NCBI RefSeq assembly: GCF_017948485.1
Contig: NZ_JAFFSX010000028.1
Coordinates: 1-64,000, forward strand
Reading direction: 5' to 3'
Source of the DNA: Streptomyces sp. GESEQ-35
GTDB taxonomy: Bacteria; Actinomycetota; Actinomycetes; Streptomycetales; Streptomycetaceae
DNA length: 64,000 nucleotides
Shown: piece after piece, positions 26,599-34,490 of the stretch
Numbering within the stretch: the stretch's first letter is position 1
Layout of the letters: each line of letters starts with the position of its first letter
The notes under the pieces: generated by a model
Seen by the model: the letters and a program-made list of their open reading frames with translations, nothing else
What the model was told of the DNA's origin: nothing
Databases searched by the model: none
Made by a program: the position numbers and the translations under genes

Positions 26599-26619
26599 AT
26601 ATACCCCTACTGGGTATAT
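26599..26619. promoter_or_regulatory. CsoR operator
   Basis: ATATACCC-CTACT-GGGTATAT is a perfect 8-5-8 inverted repeat 17 bp upstream of the csoR ATG. It fits the GC-centred TACCC/GGGTA sites of CsoR, so csoR is probably autoregulated. A further half-site, GGGTATAG, is at about 26636. Confidence 0.8.
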
Positions 26620-26809
26620 CGTACCGAACTTTGCTGGGTATAGGGCTCTTGGCCAATGCCGCAGGCAGAAGCCAGGACCGAACCCTTGTTACGCCCCTGT
26701 GCAGAGCACTCTGTTCGATGGGCGACACTGGGAGACGGCCCATTAGCCATGGCCGGATGATGTGCCTAGCATCAGCCTGACCGAAACCGAAGCATCCCGA
26801 GGACCCCAC

Positions 26810-27430
26810 GTGCGCTTTCGTCTGACCCCCAGGGAGACGAGCTTCTACGACATGTTTGCCGCATCCGCGGACAACATCGTCACGGGCTCGAAACTCCTGA
26901 TGGAATTGCTCGGGGCGGACACCGCCGGCCGGGCCGAGATCGCAGAGCGTATGCGGGCCGCGGAACACGCAGGTGACGATGCTACGCACGCGATCTTCCA
27001 CCAGTTGAACTCCTCGTTCATCACGCCGTTCGACCGTGAGGACATCTACAAGCTCGCATCGTGCCTCGACGACATCATGGACTTCATGGAGGAGGCCGTC
27101 GACCTGGTCGTCCTCTACAACGTGGAGGAACTTCCCAAGGGCGTCGAGCAGCAGATCGAGGTACTGGCGCGGGCGGCCGAGCTGACGGCCGAGGCGATGC
27201 CGAGTCTGCGGACGATGGACAACCTCACCGAGTACTGGATCGAGGTCAACCGGCTGGAGAACCAGGCCGACCAGATCCACAGAAAGCTTCTTGCGCACCT
27301 CTTCAACGGCAAGTACGACGCGATCGAGGTGCTGAAGCTCAAGCAGATCGTGGATGTGCTGGAGGAAGCCGCGGACGCGTTCGAGCATGTGGCGAACACG
27401 GTGGAGACCATCGCCGTCAAGGAGTCCTGA
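26810..27430 (+). CDS. DUF47 (PhoU-like) Pit accessory protein
   Basis: A 206-residue all-helical cytoplasmic protein of the DUF47 family, related to PhoU. Typical elements are TPRETSFYDMFAASADNIV, ERMRAAEHAGDDATHAIFHQLN and FDREDIYKLASCLDDIMDF, with the acidic metal-binding E/DxxxD repeats. It is translated just before the Pit transporter (9-bp gap), and such pairs form one functional phosphate importer. GTG 26810 with GAGG upstream gives the standard length; the longer reading from 26762 has no family support. Confidence 0.88.
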   Translation: MRFRLTPRETSFYDMFAASADNIVTGSKLLMELLGADTAGRAEIAERMRAAEHAGDDATHAIFHQLNSSFITPFDREDIYKLASCLDDIMDFMEEAVDLVVLYNVEELPKGVEQQIEVLARAAELTAEAMPSLRTMDNLTEYWIEVNRLENQADQIHRKLLAHLFNGKYDAIEVLKLKQIVDVLEEAADAFEHVANTVETIAVKES

Positions 27431-27439
27431 GCCCACGCC

Positions 27440-28438
27440 ATGGACACCTTTGCGCTGGTCGTGACCATTCTGGTCGCGCTCTTCTTCACGTACACCAACG
27501 GCTTTCACGACTCGGCCAACGCGATCGCGACGTCCGTATCGACGCGCGCTCTGACGCCGAAGGCCGCGCTGGCGATGGCCGCCGTGATGAATCTGGCCGG
27601 TGCCTTTCTGGGCAGCGGGGTCGCCAAGACGGTCAGTGAGGGGCTGATTCAGACACCCGAGGGGTCGAAGGGGATGGGGATCCTCTTCGCCGCGCTGATC
27701 GGGGCGATCACCTGGAACCTGGTCACCTGGTACTACGGGCTGCCCTCGTCGTCCTCGCATGCCTTGTTCGGTGGCATGGTGGGGGCCGCGCTCGCGGGCG
27801 GTACGACCGTGTACTGGTCCGGGGTGCTGGAGAAGGTCGTCATCCCCATGTTCGTGTCGCCGGTGGTGGGCCTGGTGGTCGGCTATCTGGTGATGACGGC
27901 GATCATGTGGATCTTCCGGCGGGCCAATCCGCACAAGGCCAAGCGCGGGTTCCGGATCGCGCAGACGGTGTCCGCGGCGGGGATGGCTCTCGGGCACGGC
28001 CTTCAGGACGCGCAGAAGACCATGGGCATCGTGGTGATGGCGCTGGTCATCGCCGATGTCGAGGACTACGGCGATCCGATTCCGGTGTGGGTGAAGATCG
28101 TCTGCGCCGTGATGCTGTCGCTCGGTACGTATGCCGGTGGGTGGCGGATCATGCGGACGCTGGGGCGGAAGATCATTGAGCTGGACCCGCCTCAGGGGTT
28201 CGCGGCGGAGACGACCGGCGCGTCGATCATGTTCACCACCGCGTTTCTCTTCAAGGCGCCGATCTCGACCACGCACGTCATCACGTCGGCGATCATGGGT
28301 GTCGGTGCGACGAAGCGGGTGAACGCCGTGCGGTGGGGCGTCGCGAAGAACATCGTGCTCGGGTGGTTCATCACCATGCCGGCCGCCGCGCTGGTGGCCG
28401 CTGCTTCGTACGGGGTTGTGAACCTGGCGTTCCTGTAG
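27440..28438 (+). CDS. pitH1: Low-affinity inorganic phosphate transporter (Pit family)
   Basis: A 332-residue integral membrane phosphate/H+ (or metal-phosphate) symporter. The Pit signature GFHDSANAIATSVSTRAL is at residues 16-33, its inverted repeat counterpart is GLPSSSSHALFGGMVGAAL, and MALGHGLQDAQKTMG and FKAPISTTHVITSAIMG mark the second half. About ten membrane helices are evident. It pairs with the upstream DUF47 gene. The symbol follows the position of S. coelicolor SCO4138 as recalled. It converges with pstB across a strong bidirectional terminator. Confidence 0.9.
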   Translation: MDTFALVVTILVALFFTYTNGFHDSANAIATSVSTRALTPKAALAMAAVMNLAGAFLGSGVAKTVSEGLIQTPEGSKGMGILFAALIGAITWNLVTWYYGLPSSSSHALFGGMVGAALAGGTTVYWSGVLEKVVIPMFVSPVVGLVVGYLVMTAIMWIFRRANPHKAKRGFRIAQTVSAAGMALGHGLQDAQKTMGIVVMALVIADVEDYGDPIPVWVKIVCAVMLSLGTYAGGWRIMRTLGRKIIELDPPQGFAAETTGASIMFTTAFLFKAPISTTHVITSAIMGVGATKRVNAVRWGVAKNIVLGWFITMPAAALVAAASYGVVNLAFL

Positions 28439-28457
28439 CGGCCGTGAGAACGACGAC

Positions 28458-28490
28458 GGGCCCGTCCCCCGGGAGCCGGGGGACGGGCCC
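28458..28490. terminator. Bidirectional terminator between pit and pstB
   Basis: A 15-bp perfect stem (GGGCCCGTCCCCCGG with CCGGGGGACGGGCCC) and a 3-nt loop, followed by TTAT on the plus strand. It lies between convergent genes and should stop both transcripts. Confidence 0.9.
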
Positions 28491-28537
28491 TTATCGACCT
28501 CGCGGTGGCACCGCCATGCAGCACCGCGAGGGGTCTG

Positions 28538-29314
28538 TCAGCCGAAGCGGCCGGAGATGTAGTCCTCGGTGGCCTGGACCGACGGGTTGGAGAAGATGCG
28601 CTCCGTGTCGTCGATCTCGATGAGCTTGCCGGGCTGGCCGACGGCGGAGAGGTTGAAGAAGGCCGTGCGGTCGGAGACCCGGGCGGCCTGCTGCATGTTG
28701 TGCGTCACGATGACGATCGTGAACCGTTCCTTCAGCTCGCCGATCAGGTCCTCGATGGCGAGGGTGGAGATCGGGTCGAGGGCCGAGCAGGGCTCGTCCA
28801 TGAGCAGGACGTTCGGCTCCACCGCGATCGCGCGCGCGATGCACAGACGCTGCTGCTGACCACCCGACAGGCCGGAACCCGGCTTGTTCAGACGGTCCTT
28901 GACCTCGTTCCAGAGGTTCGCGCCCTTGAGGGACTTCTCGACGACGTCGTCCAGCGCGGACTTCTTGTACGAGCCGTTGAGCCGCAGACCGGCCGCCACG
29001 TTGTCGTACACCGACATCGTGGGGAACGGGTTCGGACGCTGGAAGACCATGCCGACCTCGCGCCGCACGGCCACCGGGTCGACCCCGCCGCCGTACAGGT
29101 TCTCGTCGTCGAGCATGACCTTGCCCTCGACCCGGCCGCCCGGCGTCACTTCGTGCATGCGGTTGAGCGTGCGCAGGAACGTGGACTTGCCGCAGCCGGA
29201 CGGGCCGATGAAGGCGGTCACGGAGCGGGGCTCGACGGTCATCGAGATGTCTTCGATGGCGCGGAAGGAGCCGTAGTAGGCGTTCAGCCCGCTTACGTCA
29301 ATTCGCTTGGCCAT
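28538..29314 (-). CDS. pstB: Phosphate ABC transporter ATP-binding protein PstB
   Basis: The 258-residue cytoplasmic ATPase of the high-affinity phosphate importer. Walker A is GPSGCGKST, signature LSGGQQQRLCIARAIA, Walker B VLLMDEPCSALDP, H-loop IVTHNM. The substrate-specific PstB features (LRTLNRMHE, GMVFQRPNPFP) are present. ATG 29314 is preferred to 29323. It is last in the order pstS-pstC-pstA-pstB, 49 bp after pstA, and is expected to be driven by the PhoP-dependent promoter upstream of pstS. Confidence 0.95.
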   Translation of the reverse strand: MAKRIDVSGLNAYYGSFRAIEDISMTVEPRSVTAFIGPSGCGKSTFLRTLNRMHEVTPGGRVEGKVMLDDENLYGGGVDPVAVRREVGMVFQRPNPFPTMSVYDNVAAGLRLNGSYKKSALDDVVEKSLKGANLWNEVKDRLNKPGSGLSGGQQQRLCIARAIAVEPNVLLMDEPCSALDPISTLAIEDLIGELKERFTIVIVTHNMQQAARVSDRTAFFNLSAVGQPGKLIEIDDTERIFSNPSVQATEDYISGRFG

Positions 29315-29363
29315 GGGTATCACTGCTTCTTTCGGAAATCAGATCGGTCGCTGTATGGCCGCG

Positions 29364-30425
29364 TCAGCGACCGGACTTGGGGGCCTTCCAGCGGGCGATG
29401 CCGCGGGCCGCCAGGTTCAGGATCATCACGAAGGCGATCAGCGTGAGCGATGCGGCCCAGGCGCGGTCGTACGCCGCTTCCGAGCCCGCGCTCTGCGAGT
29501 ACTGCTGGTAGATGTACAGCGGCAGCGACGCCTGCGCACCCTCGAACGGGTTGTTGTTGATGAACGGGTTACCGAACACCAGCAGCAGCACGGGCGCGGT
29601 CTCACCGGCGATACGGGCGACCGCCAGCATGATGCCGGTGGTGATGCCGCCGATCGCGGTCGGCAGGACCACCTTCAGGATGGTGCGCCACTTCGGGATG
29701 CCCAGCGCCAGGGATGCTTCCCGCAGCTCGTTCGGGACGAGCTTGAGCATCTCCTCCGTGGAGCGGACCACGACCGGCATCATCAGGATCGTCAGCGCGA
29801 GCGCGCCTGCGAAGCCGGAGAAGCCCAGGTCGAACATCAGCAGGATCGAGAGGATGAACAGACCGGCGACGATCGACGGGATACCCGTCATGACGTCGAC
29901 GAAGAAGGTGACGGCCCGGGCGAGGTTGCCGCGCCCGTACTCCACCAGGTAGATCGCGGTGAGCACGCCGACCGGCGCGGCGATCACGGTGGCGATGCCG
30001 ACCTGCTCCAGGGTGCCGATGATGGCGTGGTAGATACCGCCGCCCGGCTCGGAGTCGGCGACCACGCCCATGGAGTGGGACAGGAAGTAGACGTCGAGGA
30101 CCTTGACGCCTCGGGAGACGGTCGTCCACACCAGGGAGACCAGCGGGACCACGGCGAGCAGGAAGGCGACCCAGACCAGCGACGTCGCGATGCGGTCCTT
30201 GGCCTGACGGCGGTTCTCGACGCGCGAGGCGATGACGAACGTACCGAGGACGTAGAGGATCGCGGCGATCAGACCCCACTGGATCTTGCTCTCGATCCCG
30301 ACGGCCAGGCTGAGGCCGATGGAGACGGCGAGGGAACCCGCGGCGATCGCCCACGGGCCCCAGGTCGGCAGCTGGCCGCCCTGAAGGGAGCCGGGACGCT
30401 TGGCGGTGGCGGCTGAGTGGCTCAT
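29364..30425 (-). CDS. pstA: Phosphate ABC transporter permease PstA
   Basis: A 353-residue membrane subunit with about six to seven helices and the EAA-loop characteristic of binding-protein-dependent permeases (LREASLALGIPKWRTILKVVLP). GIPSIVAGLFIL and MMPVVVRSTEEML are typical PstA sequences. The first about 35 residues, rich in Lys/Ala, precede the first helix. It overlaps pstC by 4 bp, showing coupled translation, and forms the translocation pore with PstC. Confidence 0.94.
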   Translation of the reverse strand: MSHSAATAKRPGSLQGGQLPTWGPWAIAAGSLAVSIGLSLAVGIESKIQWGLIAAILYVLGTFVIASRVENRRQAKDRIATSLVWVAFLLAVVPLVSLVWTTVSRGVKVLDVYFLSHSMGVVADSEPGGGIYHAIIGTLEQVGIATVIAAPVGVLTAIYLVEYGRGNLARAVTFFVDVMTGIPSIVAGLFILSILLMFDLGFSGFAGALALTILMMPVVVRSTEEMLKLVPNELREASLALGIPKWRTILKVVLPTAIGGITTGIMLAVARIAGETAPVLLLVFGNPFINNNPFEGAQASLPLYIYQQYSQSAGSEAAYDRAWAASLTLIAFVMILNLAARGIARWKAPKSGR

Positions 30426-31423
30426 GCGTTGGCCCCCGAGTACTCCTTGCGGCGGGCGATGATCATGCGTGCCGCGCCGTTGACCAGCAGGGTGATGACG
30501 AACAGGACCAGACCGGAGGCGATCAGCGCGTCACGTCCGAACTCGTTCGCCTCGGGGAACTTGCTGGCGATGTTCTGCGCGAAGGTGCCGCCGCCCGGGT
30601 CCAGCAGGCTGGCGTGGATCAGGAAGTCCGGGGAGAGGACGGTGGCGACGGCCATCGTCTCGCCGAGCGCGCGGCCGAGGCCGAGCATCGAGGCGGAGAT
30701 CACGCCGGAGCGGCCGAAGGGCAGCACGGCCATGCGGATGACTTCCCAGCGCGTGGCGCCGAGGGCCAGGGCCGCTTCCTCGATCATCTGCGGAGCCTGG
30801 CGGAAGACTTCACGGCTCACGTTGGTGATGATCGGCAGGATCATGATCGCGAGCAGGATGCCGACGGTGAGCATCGAGCGGGCGGGGCCTTCCTGCCACG
30901 AGAAGATGCCGGTCCAGCCGAAGTACTCGTTCAGCCAGCCGAAGAGGCCGTCCATGTGCGGTACGAGGATCAGGGCGCCCCACAGGCCGTACACGATGGA
31001 CGGTACGGCGGCGAGCAGGTCGATCACGTAGGCGATCGGGCCGCTCAGCTTGCGCGGGGCGTAGTGGGTGAGGAACAGCGCGATGGCGACGGCGATCGGG
31101 ACCGCGATGACCATGGCGATGATCGAGGAGACCACCGTGCCGAAGGCCAGGACGGCGATACCGAAGACCGGCGGGATCGCGGTGGCGTTCCACTCGAAGG
31201 TGGTGAGGAAGTTGCCCTCGTCATCGCCGATCGCGATGGCGGCTCGCCAGCTGAGGAAGACCGCGATCGCGGCCATGATCACCAGCAGGAAGATGCCCGA
31301 CCCACGGCTGAGAGCGAGGAAGACCCGGTCTCCGGGTCGGGTGGCGCCACGGGCGGCGCGCTTACGCTCGCCCTCGGTCGGCTGAGGTGCGGGGGGAGGT
31401 GTGTCTTGTGTGGCTATGTCCAT
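30422..31423 (-). CDS. pstC: Phosphate ABC transporter permease PstC
   Basis: A 333-residue membrane permease with six core helices. AVPSIVYGLWGALIL, the EAA loop EEAALALGATRWEVIRMAVLP and GRALGETMAVATVL identify PstC. The N-terminal 45 residues are Pro/Thr/Arg-rich and cytoplasmic. ATG 31423 follows a CGGAG site; upstream in-frame starts would run into the pstS spacer. A spacer of 104 bp separates it from pstS, with an inverted-repeat GC-rich block that may attenuate transcription, as is common after genes for abundant binding proteins. Confidence 0.93.
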   Translation of the reverse strand: MDIATQDTPPPAPQPTEGERKRAARGATRPGDRVFLALSRGSGIFLLVIMAAIAVFLSWRAAIAIGDDEGNFLTTFEWNATAIPPVFGIAVLAFGTVVSSIIAMVIAVPIAVAIALFLTHYAPRKLSGPIAYVIDLLAAVPSIVYGLWGALILVPHMDGLFGWLNEYFGWTGIFSWQEGPARSMLTVGILLAIMILPIITNVSREVFRQAPQMIEEAALALGATRWEVIRMAVLPFGRSGVISASMLGLGRALGETMAVATVLSPDFLIHASLLDPGGGTFAQNIASKFPEANEFGRDALIASGLVLFVITLLVNGAARMIIARRKEYSGANA

Positions 31424-31527
31424 CGGTTTCTCCGGTCTGCGGAGCCGTACTCGGCGTGCGGCTCCTGGCGGCGGTGCACCGGACGGTGCGGCCCGGCCCC
31501 CCAGGGGGACCGGGCCGCACACTCAGG

Positions 31528-32652
31528 TCAGCTCAGGCCCGCGATGGTGGTGCGGACCTTGGCGATGATGTCGTCGGGGATCGGCGCGTAGTCGTTCTCG
31601 GCGAGAACCTTCTGGCCGTCCTCGCTGGCGATGTAGTTCAGGAACGCCTTGACGGTGGGCAGCGTCTCCGCCTTGTTGCCCTTGTCGCAGACGATCTCGT
31701 AGGTGACCAGGGTGATCGGGTAGGCGCCGTCGGCCTTGGTGGCGTAGTTGATCTCGAGCGCGAGGTCCTTGCCCGTGCCCACGACCTTGGCGTCCGCGAT
31801 GGCGGCGGTGGCACCGTCGGTGGAGGCCTTGACCGGCTCGGCGGCACCCGTGTCGATGGCGACCGTCGAGACGTCCTTGGCGTACGACAGCTCCATGTAG
31901 CTGATCGCGCCGGAGGTCTGCTTCACGCTCTGCGCCACACCGGAGGAGCCGGACGCGGCCTGGCCGCCCGGAGCCGTCCAGGCCTTGCCGCCCTCGTACT
32001 TCCAGTCGTCCGGGGTGGTGGCGAGCAGGTACTTGGTGAAGTTGTCCGTGGTGCCGGACTCGTCCGAGCGGTGGAACGCCTGGATCTTGGTGCTGGGCAG
32101 CTTGGCGTCGGGGTTCAGCTTCGCGATCGCCGCGTCGTTCCAGGTCTTGATCTTGCCGCTGAAGATCTTGGCGATCGTCGGCGCGTCCAGGACCAGGTTG
32201 TCGACACCGTCGACGTTGTACGCGAGGGCGATCGGGCCGCCGACCATCGGGAGGTCGATGCCCTGGCCGCCGGAGCAGACCTCCTTGGAGGCCGTGATCT
32301 CCTCGGGCTTCAGCGCCGAGTCCGAACCGGCGAAGCCGACCGTGCCCTGGGTGAACGCGGTGACGCCGGCGCCGGAGCCGCCGCCCTTGTAGTTGATCTG
32401 GACGCCGGTGCACTGAGCGGTGAACTGCTTGACCCAGGCGTCGATAGCGTTCTTCTGCGCGGATGAGCCGTCGGCGAGCAGCTGGCCCTTGGCGTCGTCG
32501 CACTTGATCGAACCGGCCGCGGCGGTCGCGGAGGAGTCGCCGCTGCCGGTGTCGCCGGTGTCGTCCGAGCCGCACGCCGTGAGGGCCAGGGCGCCGGAGA
32601 CGGCGATCGCGCCGAGAGCGAGAGCCCGCCGGTTCTTGCGCTGAAGCTTCAC
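31528..32652 (-). CDS. pstS: Phosphate-binding lipoprotein PstS
   Basis: A 374-residue extracytoplasmic phosphate receptor. The lipoprotein signal KLQRKNRRALALGAIAVSGA ends at lipobox LTAC; the mature domain has the phosphate-binding segments LLADGSSAQKNAIDAW, FAGSDSALK and HRSDESGTTDNFTKYL. GTG 32652 with AAGGAA about 9 bases upstream is preferred. Its leader carries a GC-rich hairpin (32674-32696) and, about 120-160 bp upstream, a Pho box. It is first of the pst operon and is likely strongly induced by phosphate starvation through PhoP. Confidence 0.95.
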   Translation of the reverse strand: MKLQRKNRRALALGAIAVSGALALTACGSDDTGDTGSGDSSATAAAGSIKCDDAKGQLLADGSSAQKNAIDAWVKQFTAQCTGVQINYKGGGSGAGVTAFTQGTVGFAGSDSALKPEEITASKEVCSGGQGIDLPMVGGPIALAYNVDGVDNLVLDAPTIAKIFSGKIKTWNDAAIAKLNPDAKLPSTKIQAFHRSDESGTTDNFTKYLLATTPDDWKYEGGKAWTAPGGQAASGSSGVAQSVKQTSGAISYMELSYAKDVSTVAIDTGAAEPVKASTDGATAAIADAKVVGTGKDLALEINYATKADGAYPITLVTYEIVCDKGNKAETLPTVKAFLNYIASEDGQKVLAENDYAPIPDDIIAKVRTTIAGLS

Positions 32653-32673
32653 TTGAGGGAGTTCCTTCCAGGA

Positions 32674-32696
32674 GCCGCCGTCCTGAATTCGGCGGC
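32674..32696 (-). promoter_or_regulatory. Hairpin in the pstS 5' leader
   Basis: GCCGCCG (32674-32680) and CGGCGGC (32690-32696) form a 7-bp stem with a 9-nt loop, about 20 bp upstream of the pstS start codon and just before its ribosome site. It could stabilise the leader or modulate translation. Confidence 0.45.
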
Positions 32697-32771
32697 GTGC
32701 GAAAGACTGATTGATGCGGACACCTATTCGGGCAGTGCCCGTCATCAGGCAAGGCTGAAAGTAGGCAGATC

Positions 32772-32812
32772 AGGTGAAGGCGCTTATGGCCAGAAATGAA
32801 CGCAGGGTGAAC
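32772..32812 (-). promoter_or_regulatory. Pho box (PhoP direct repeats) upstream of pstS
   Basis: Read on the minus strand, GTTCACCC (32805-32812) and GTTCATTT (32794-32801) are 11 bp apart, and CTTCACCT (32772-32779) falls 22 bp further, exactly in phase. This 11-bp direct-repeat pattern with GTTCACC units is the Streptomyces PhoP-binding consensus. It lies 120 bp upstream of pstS. Confidence 0.85.
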
Positions 32813-32874
32813 CCCTGCTGTCGGTGTGGTTAGGTCACGGAAGGCTCACGCTGTGGACACGGGGAGATTCCGGA

Positions 32875-33297
32875 CTATGCCAGGCGAAGGGCATCCAGCA
32901 GAGCGTCCACGAGGGTGCGATCCCTCGGCTGGGTGAGACGGTTGCGGGCGGCCGTCGGGGAGAGCCACAGGAGCCGGTCCACTTCCTGGTTGGGGGCGAA
33001 GGAGCCGGATCCGGCCTCGGCCGCCCAGTAACGGACCTGCTTGGGGCGGCCGCTCGCGAGGTAGTGGGCGGTGGGCAGCTCCGTGCCCGGCACCGCGCTG
33101 TAGCCCGTCTCCTCCGCGACCTCCCGCAGGGCGCCCGCGAGTGACTCCTCGTCTCGTTTCAGCTTGCCCTTGGGGTGTGACCAGTCGTCGTATTTCGGGC
33201 GGTGCACGAGACATACCTCCAGTTCACCGTCTACCGGCGAGCGGCGCCACAGGACGCAGCCGGCTGCCTGGACGGTGCCGTCGTTCGTGTGAGTCAC
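32875..33297 (-). CDS. NUDIX hydrolase (MutT-like)
   Basis: A 140-residue NUDIX enzyme. The Nudix box GKLKRDEESLAGALREVAEETG is nearly canonical (G-x5-E-x7-REVxEExG), about residues 45-67. Likely substrates are oxidised nucleotides, ADP-sugars or diphosphoinositol/dinucleoside polyphosphates. In mycobacteria a homologue next to ppk was studied as MutT1; that protein has an extra C-terminal phosphatase domain absent here. GTG 33297 has only a weak GTGAAG ribosome site, with GAGGAGG 13 bases away. It follows the CHAD gene by 59 bp on the same strand. Confidence 0.87.
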   Translation of the reverse strand: MTHTNDGTVQAAGCVLWRRSPVDGELEVCLVHRPKYDDWSHPKGKLKRDEESLAGALREVAEETGYSAVPGTELPTAHYLASGRPKQVRYWAAEAGSGSFAPNQEVDRLLWLSPTAARNRLTQPRDRTLVDALLDALRLA

Positions 33298-33356
33298 CGG
33301 GACTTCACCGCCTCCTCGAAGGTGCGGGTGTGGGTCGGAACCGCGGCCCGGACGGG

Positions 33357-34490
33357 TCAGACGGTGCCGACCGCCTGCTTCTGCCATGCCTGCTGGAACG
33401 CGAAACGTGCCGCCTCCACCTCGTGCCGCTGGTCGGCGTGGAGCACGCCGAGGGCGTACGCCGTCGCCGGGGCGATCCGGGGGGTGCGGGCGGCGGCCGC
33501 CGCCGCGGCGGCGGCCTCCGAGGCGTCGCGGTGCCGGTTCAGCGCCTGGCCCGCGGTGAGCAGGCGCACGTCCACCGGCGCGTCCTCGCCGAGCAGGACC
33601 TCGCGGCCGTAGCGGTGCAGGCGCAGCAGCAGACGGACCTGGTGCCAGGGTGCGTCCTGCGGGTGCGGGGCCGGGTCGGGGGACAGGCCGTGGACCAGCG
33701 CCTCCGCGTTGTACGGGCTGCCGGCCGTCACCAGCGGCAGGGCGGCGATCGCGTCGGTGAGGCGCTCCTCGGCCGCGCCGGCGAGGGGGCGCAGATCGGC
33801 GGTGGGGGCCTTGGGCGTGAGGGGGACGTCACTGGCCAGTACGGCGATGTTGTCGGCGACCGCGTGGAAGCGGGAGGAGCCGAGGGCCTGGAGGGCGGTG
33901 GAGTGGGCTCGGGTCCGGGCCAGCGTCAGTTGGCGCTCGAGGAGGGCGCCTGCCTTGGCCGCGCCAACTGTCAGGTTGCCGCGTTCCGAAGTGGCCGGGT
34001 GGGTCGGGGGACCGGCGTTGCCGGGTTCCGCTTTCCGTGGGTCGGGATCCGCCCCAGCGGAACGACTGCCCACAGCTACGCCGGTTGCATCCGCCGACTG
34101 GGCCGGGAATCCCGCCGCCCCCGACAACCGGTGCAGCGCCAGCAGCAGCCGTTCCAGGCGGGACGCGCAGGCGTGTTCCATTGCCAGCGTGCCGGAGAGC
34201 CAGGCCAGTTCGGGGCGGATGGCCTCGGACCAGTCGGGGTCGAGCAGGGGGCGGAAGGTGTGCAGGCTGCCGCTGATGCGGCGGGCCGAGTGGCGCAGGG
34301 CGCGCGCCGCATCGACCGACTCCTCCGTGCCCGAGGCCGAGCCGTTGGTCGTGCCTCCGGTCTCCCGGTGCAGCCGCAGGGCACGGAGGAACTCCGTGGC
34401 CTGGGCCCGCAGGTAGCCCGCGAGAGCGTCCCCGGTCAGCCCGGCCGTCCCGGCCTTCGGGTCCGTCGGTTCAAGGTGTTGCTGTGCCAC
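33357..34490 (-). CDS. CHAD domain protein (polyphosphate-associated)
   Basis: A 377-residue protein made of a CHAD domain: helical repeats with conserved basic and His residues (LRHSARRISGSLHTFRPLLD, LHRLSGAAG, LRLHRYGREVLLGE, LGVLHADQRHEVE). CHAD domains bind polyphosphate and are found on polyP granules. Here the gene starts inside ppk (GTG 34490, 20-bp overlap), so polyphosphate synthesis and a polyphosphate-binding protein are coupled. Ala/Gly-rich insertions in the middle look disordered. Confidence 0.85.
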   Translation of the reverse strand: MAQQHLEPTDPKAGTAGLTGDALAGYLRAQATEFLRALRLHRETGGTTNGSASGTEESVDAARALRHSARRISGSLHTFRPLLDPDWSEAIRPELAWLSGTLAMEHACASRLERLLLALHRLSGAAGFPAQSADATGVAVGSRSAGADPDPRKAEPGNAGPPTHPATSERGNLTVGAAKAGALLERQLTLARTRAHSTALQALGSSRFHAVADNIAVLASDVPLTPKAPTADLRPLAGAAEERLTDAIAALPLVTAGSPYNAEALVHGLSPDPAPHPQDAPWHQVRLLLRLHRYGREVLLGEDAPVDVRLLTAGQALNRHRDASEAAAAAAAAARTPRIAPATAYALGVLHADQRHEVEAARFAFQQAWQKQAVGTV

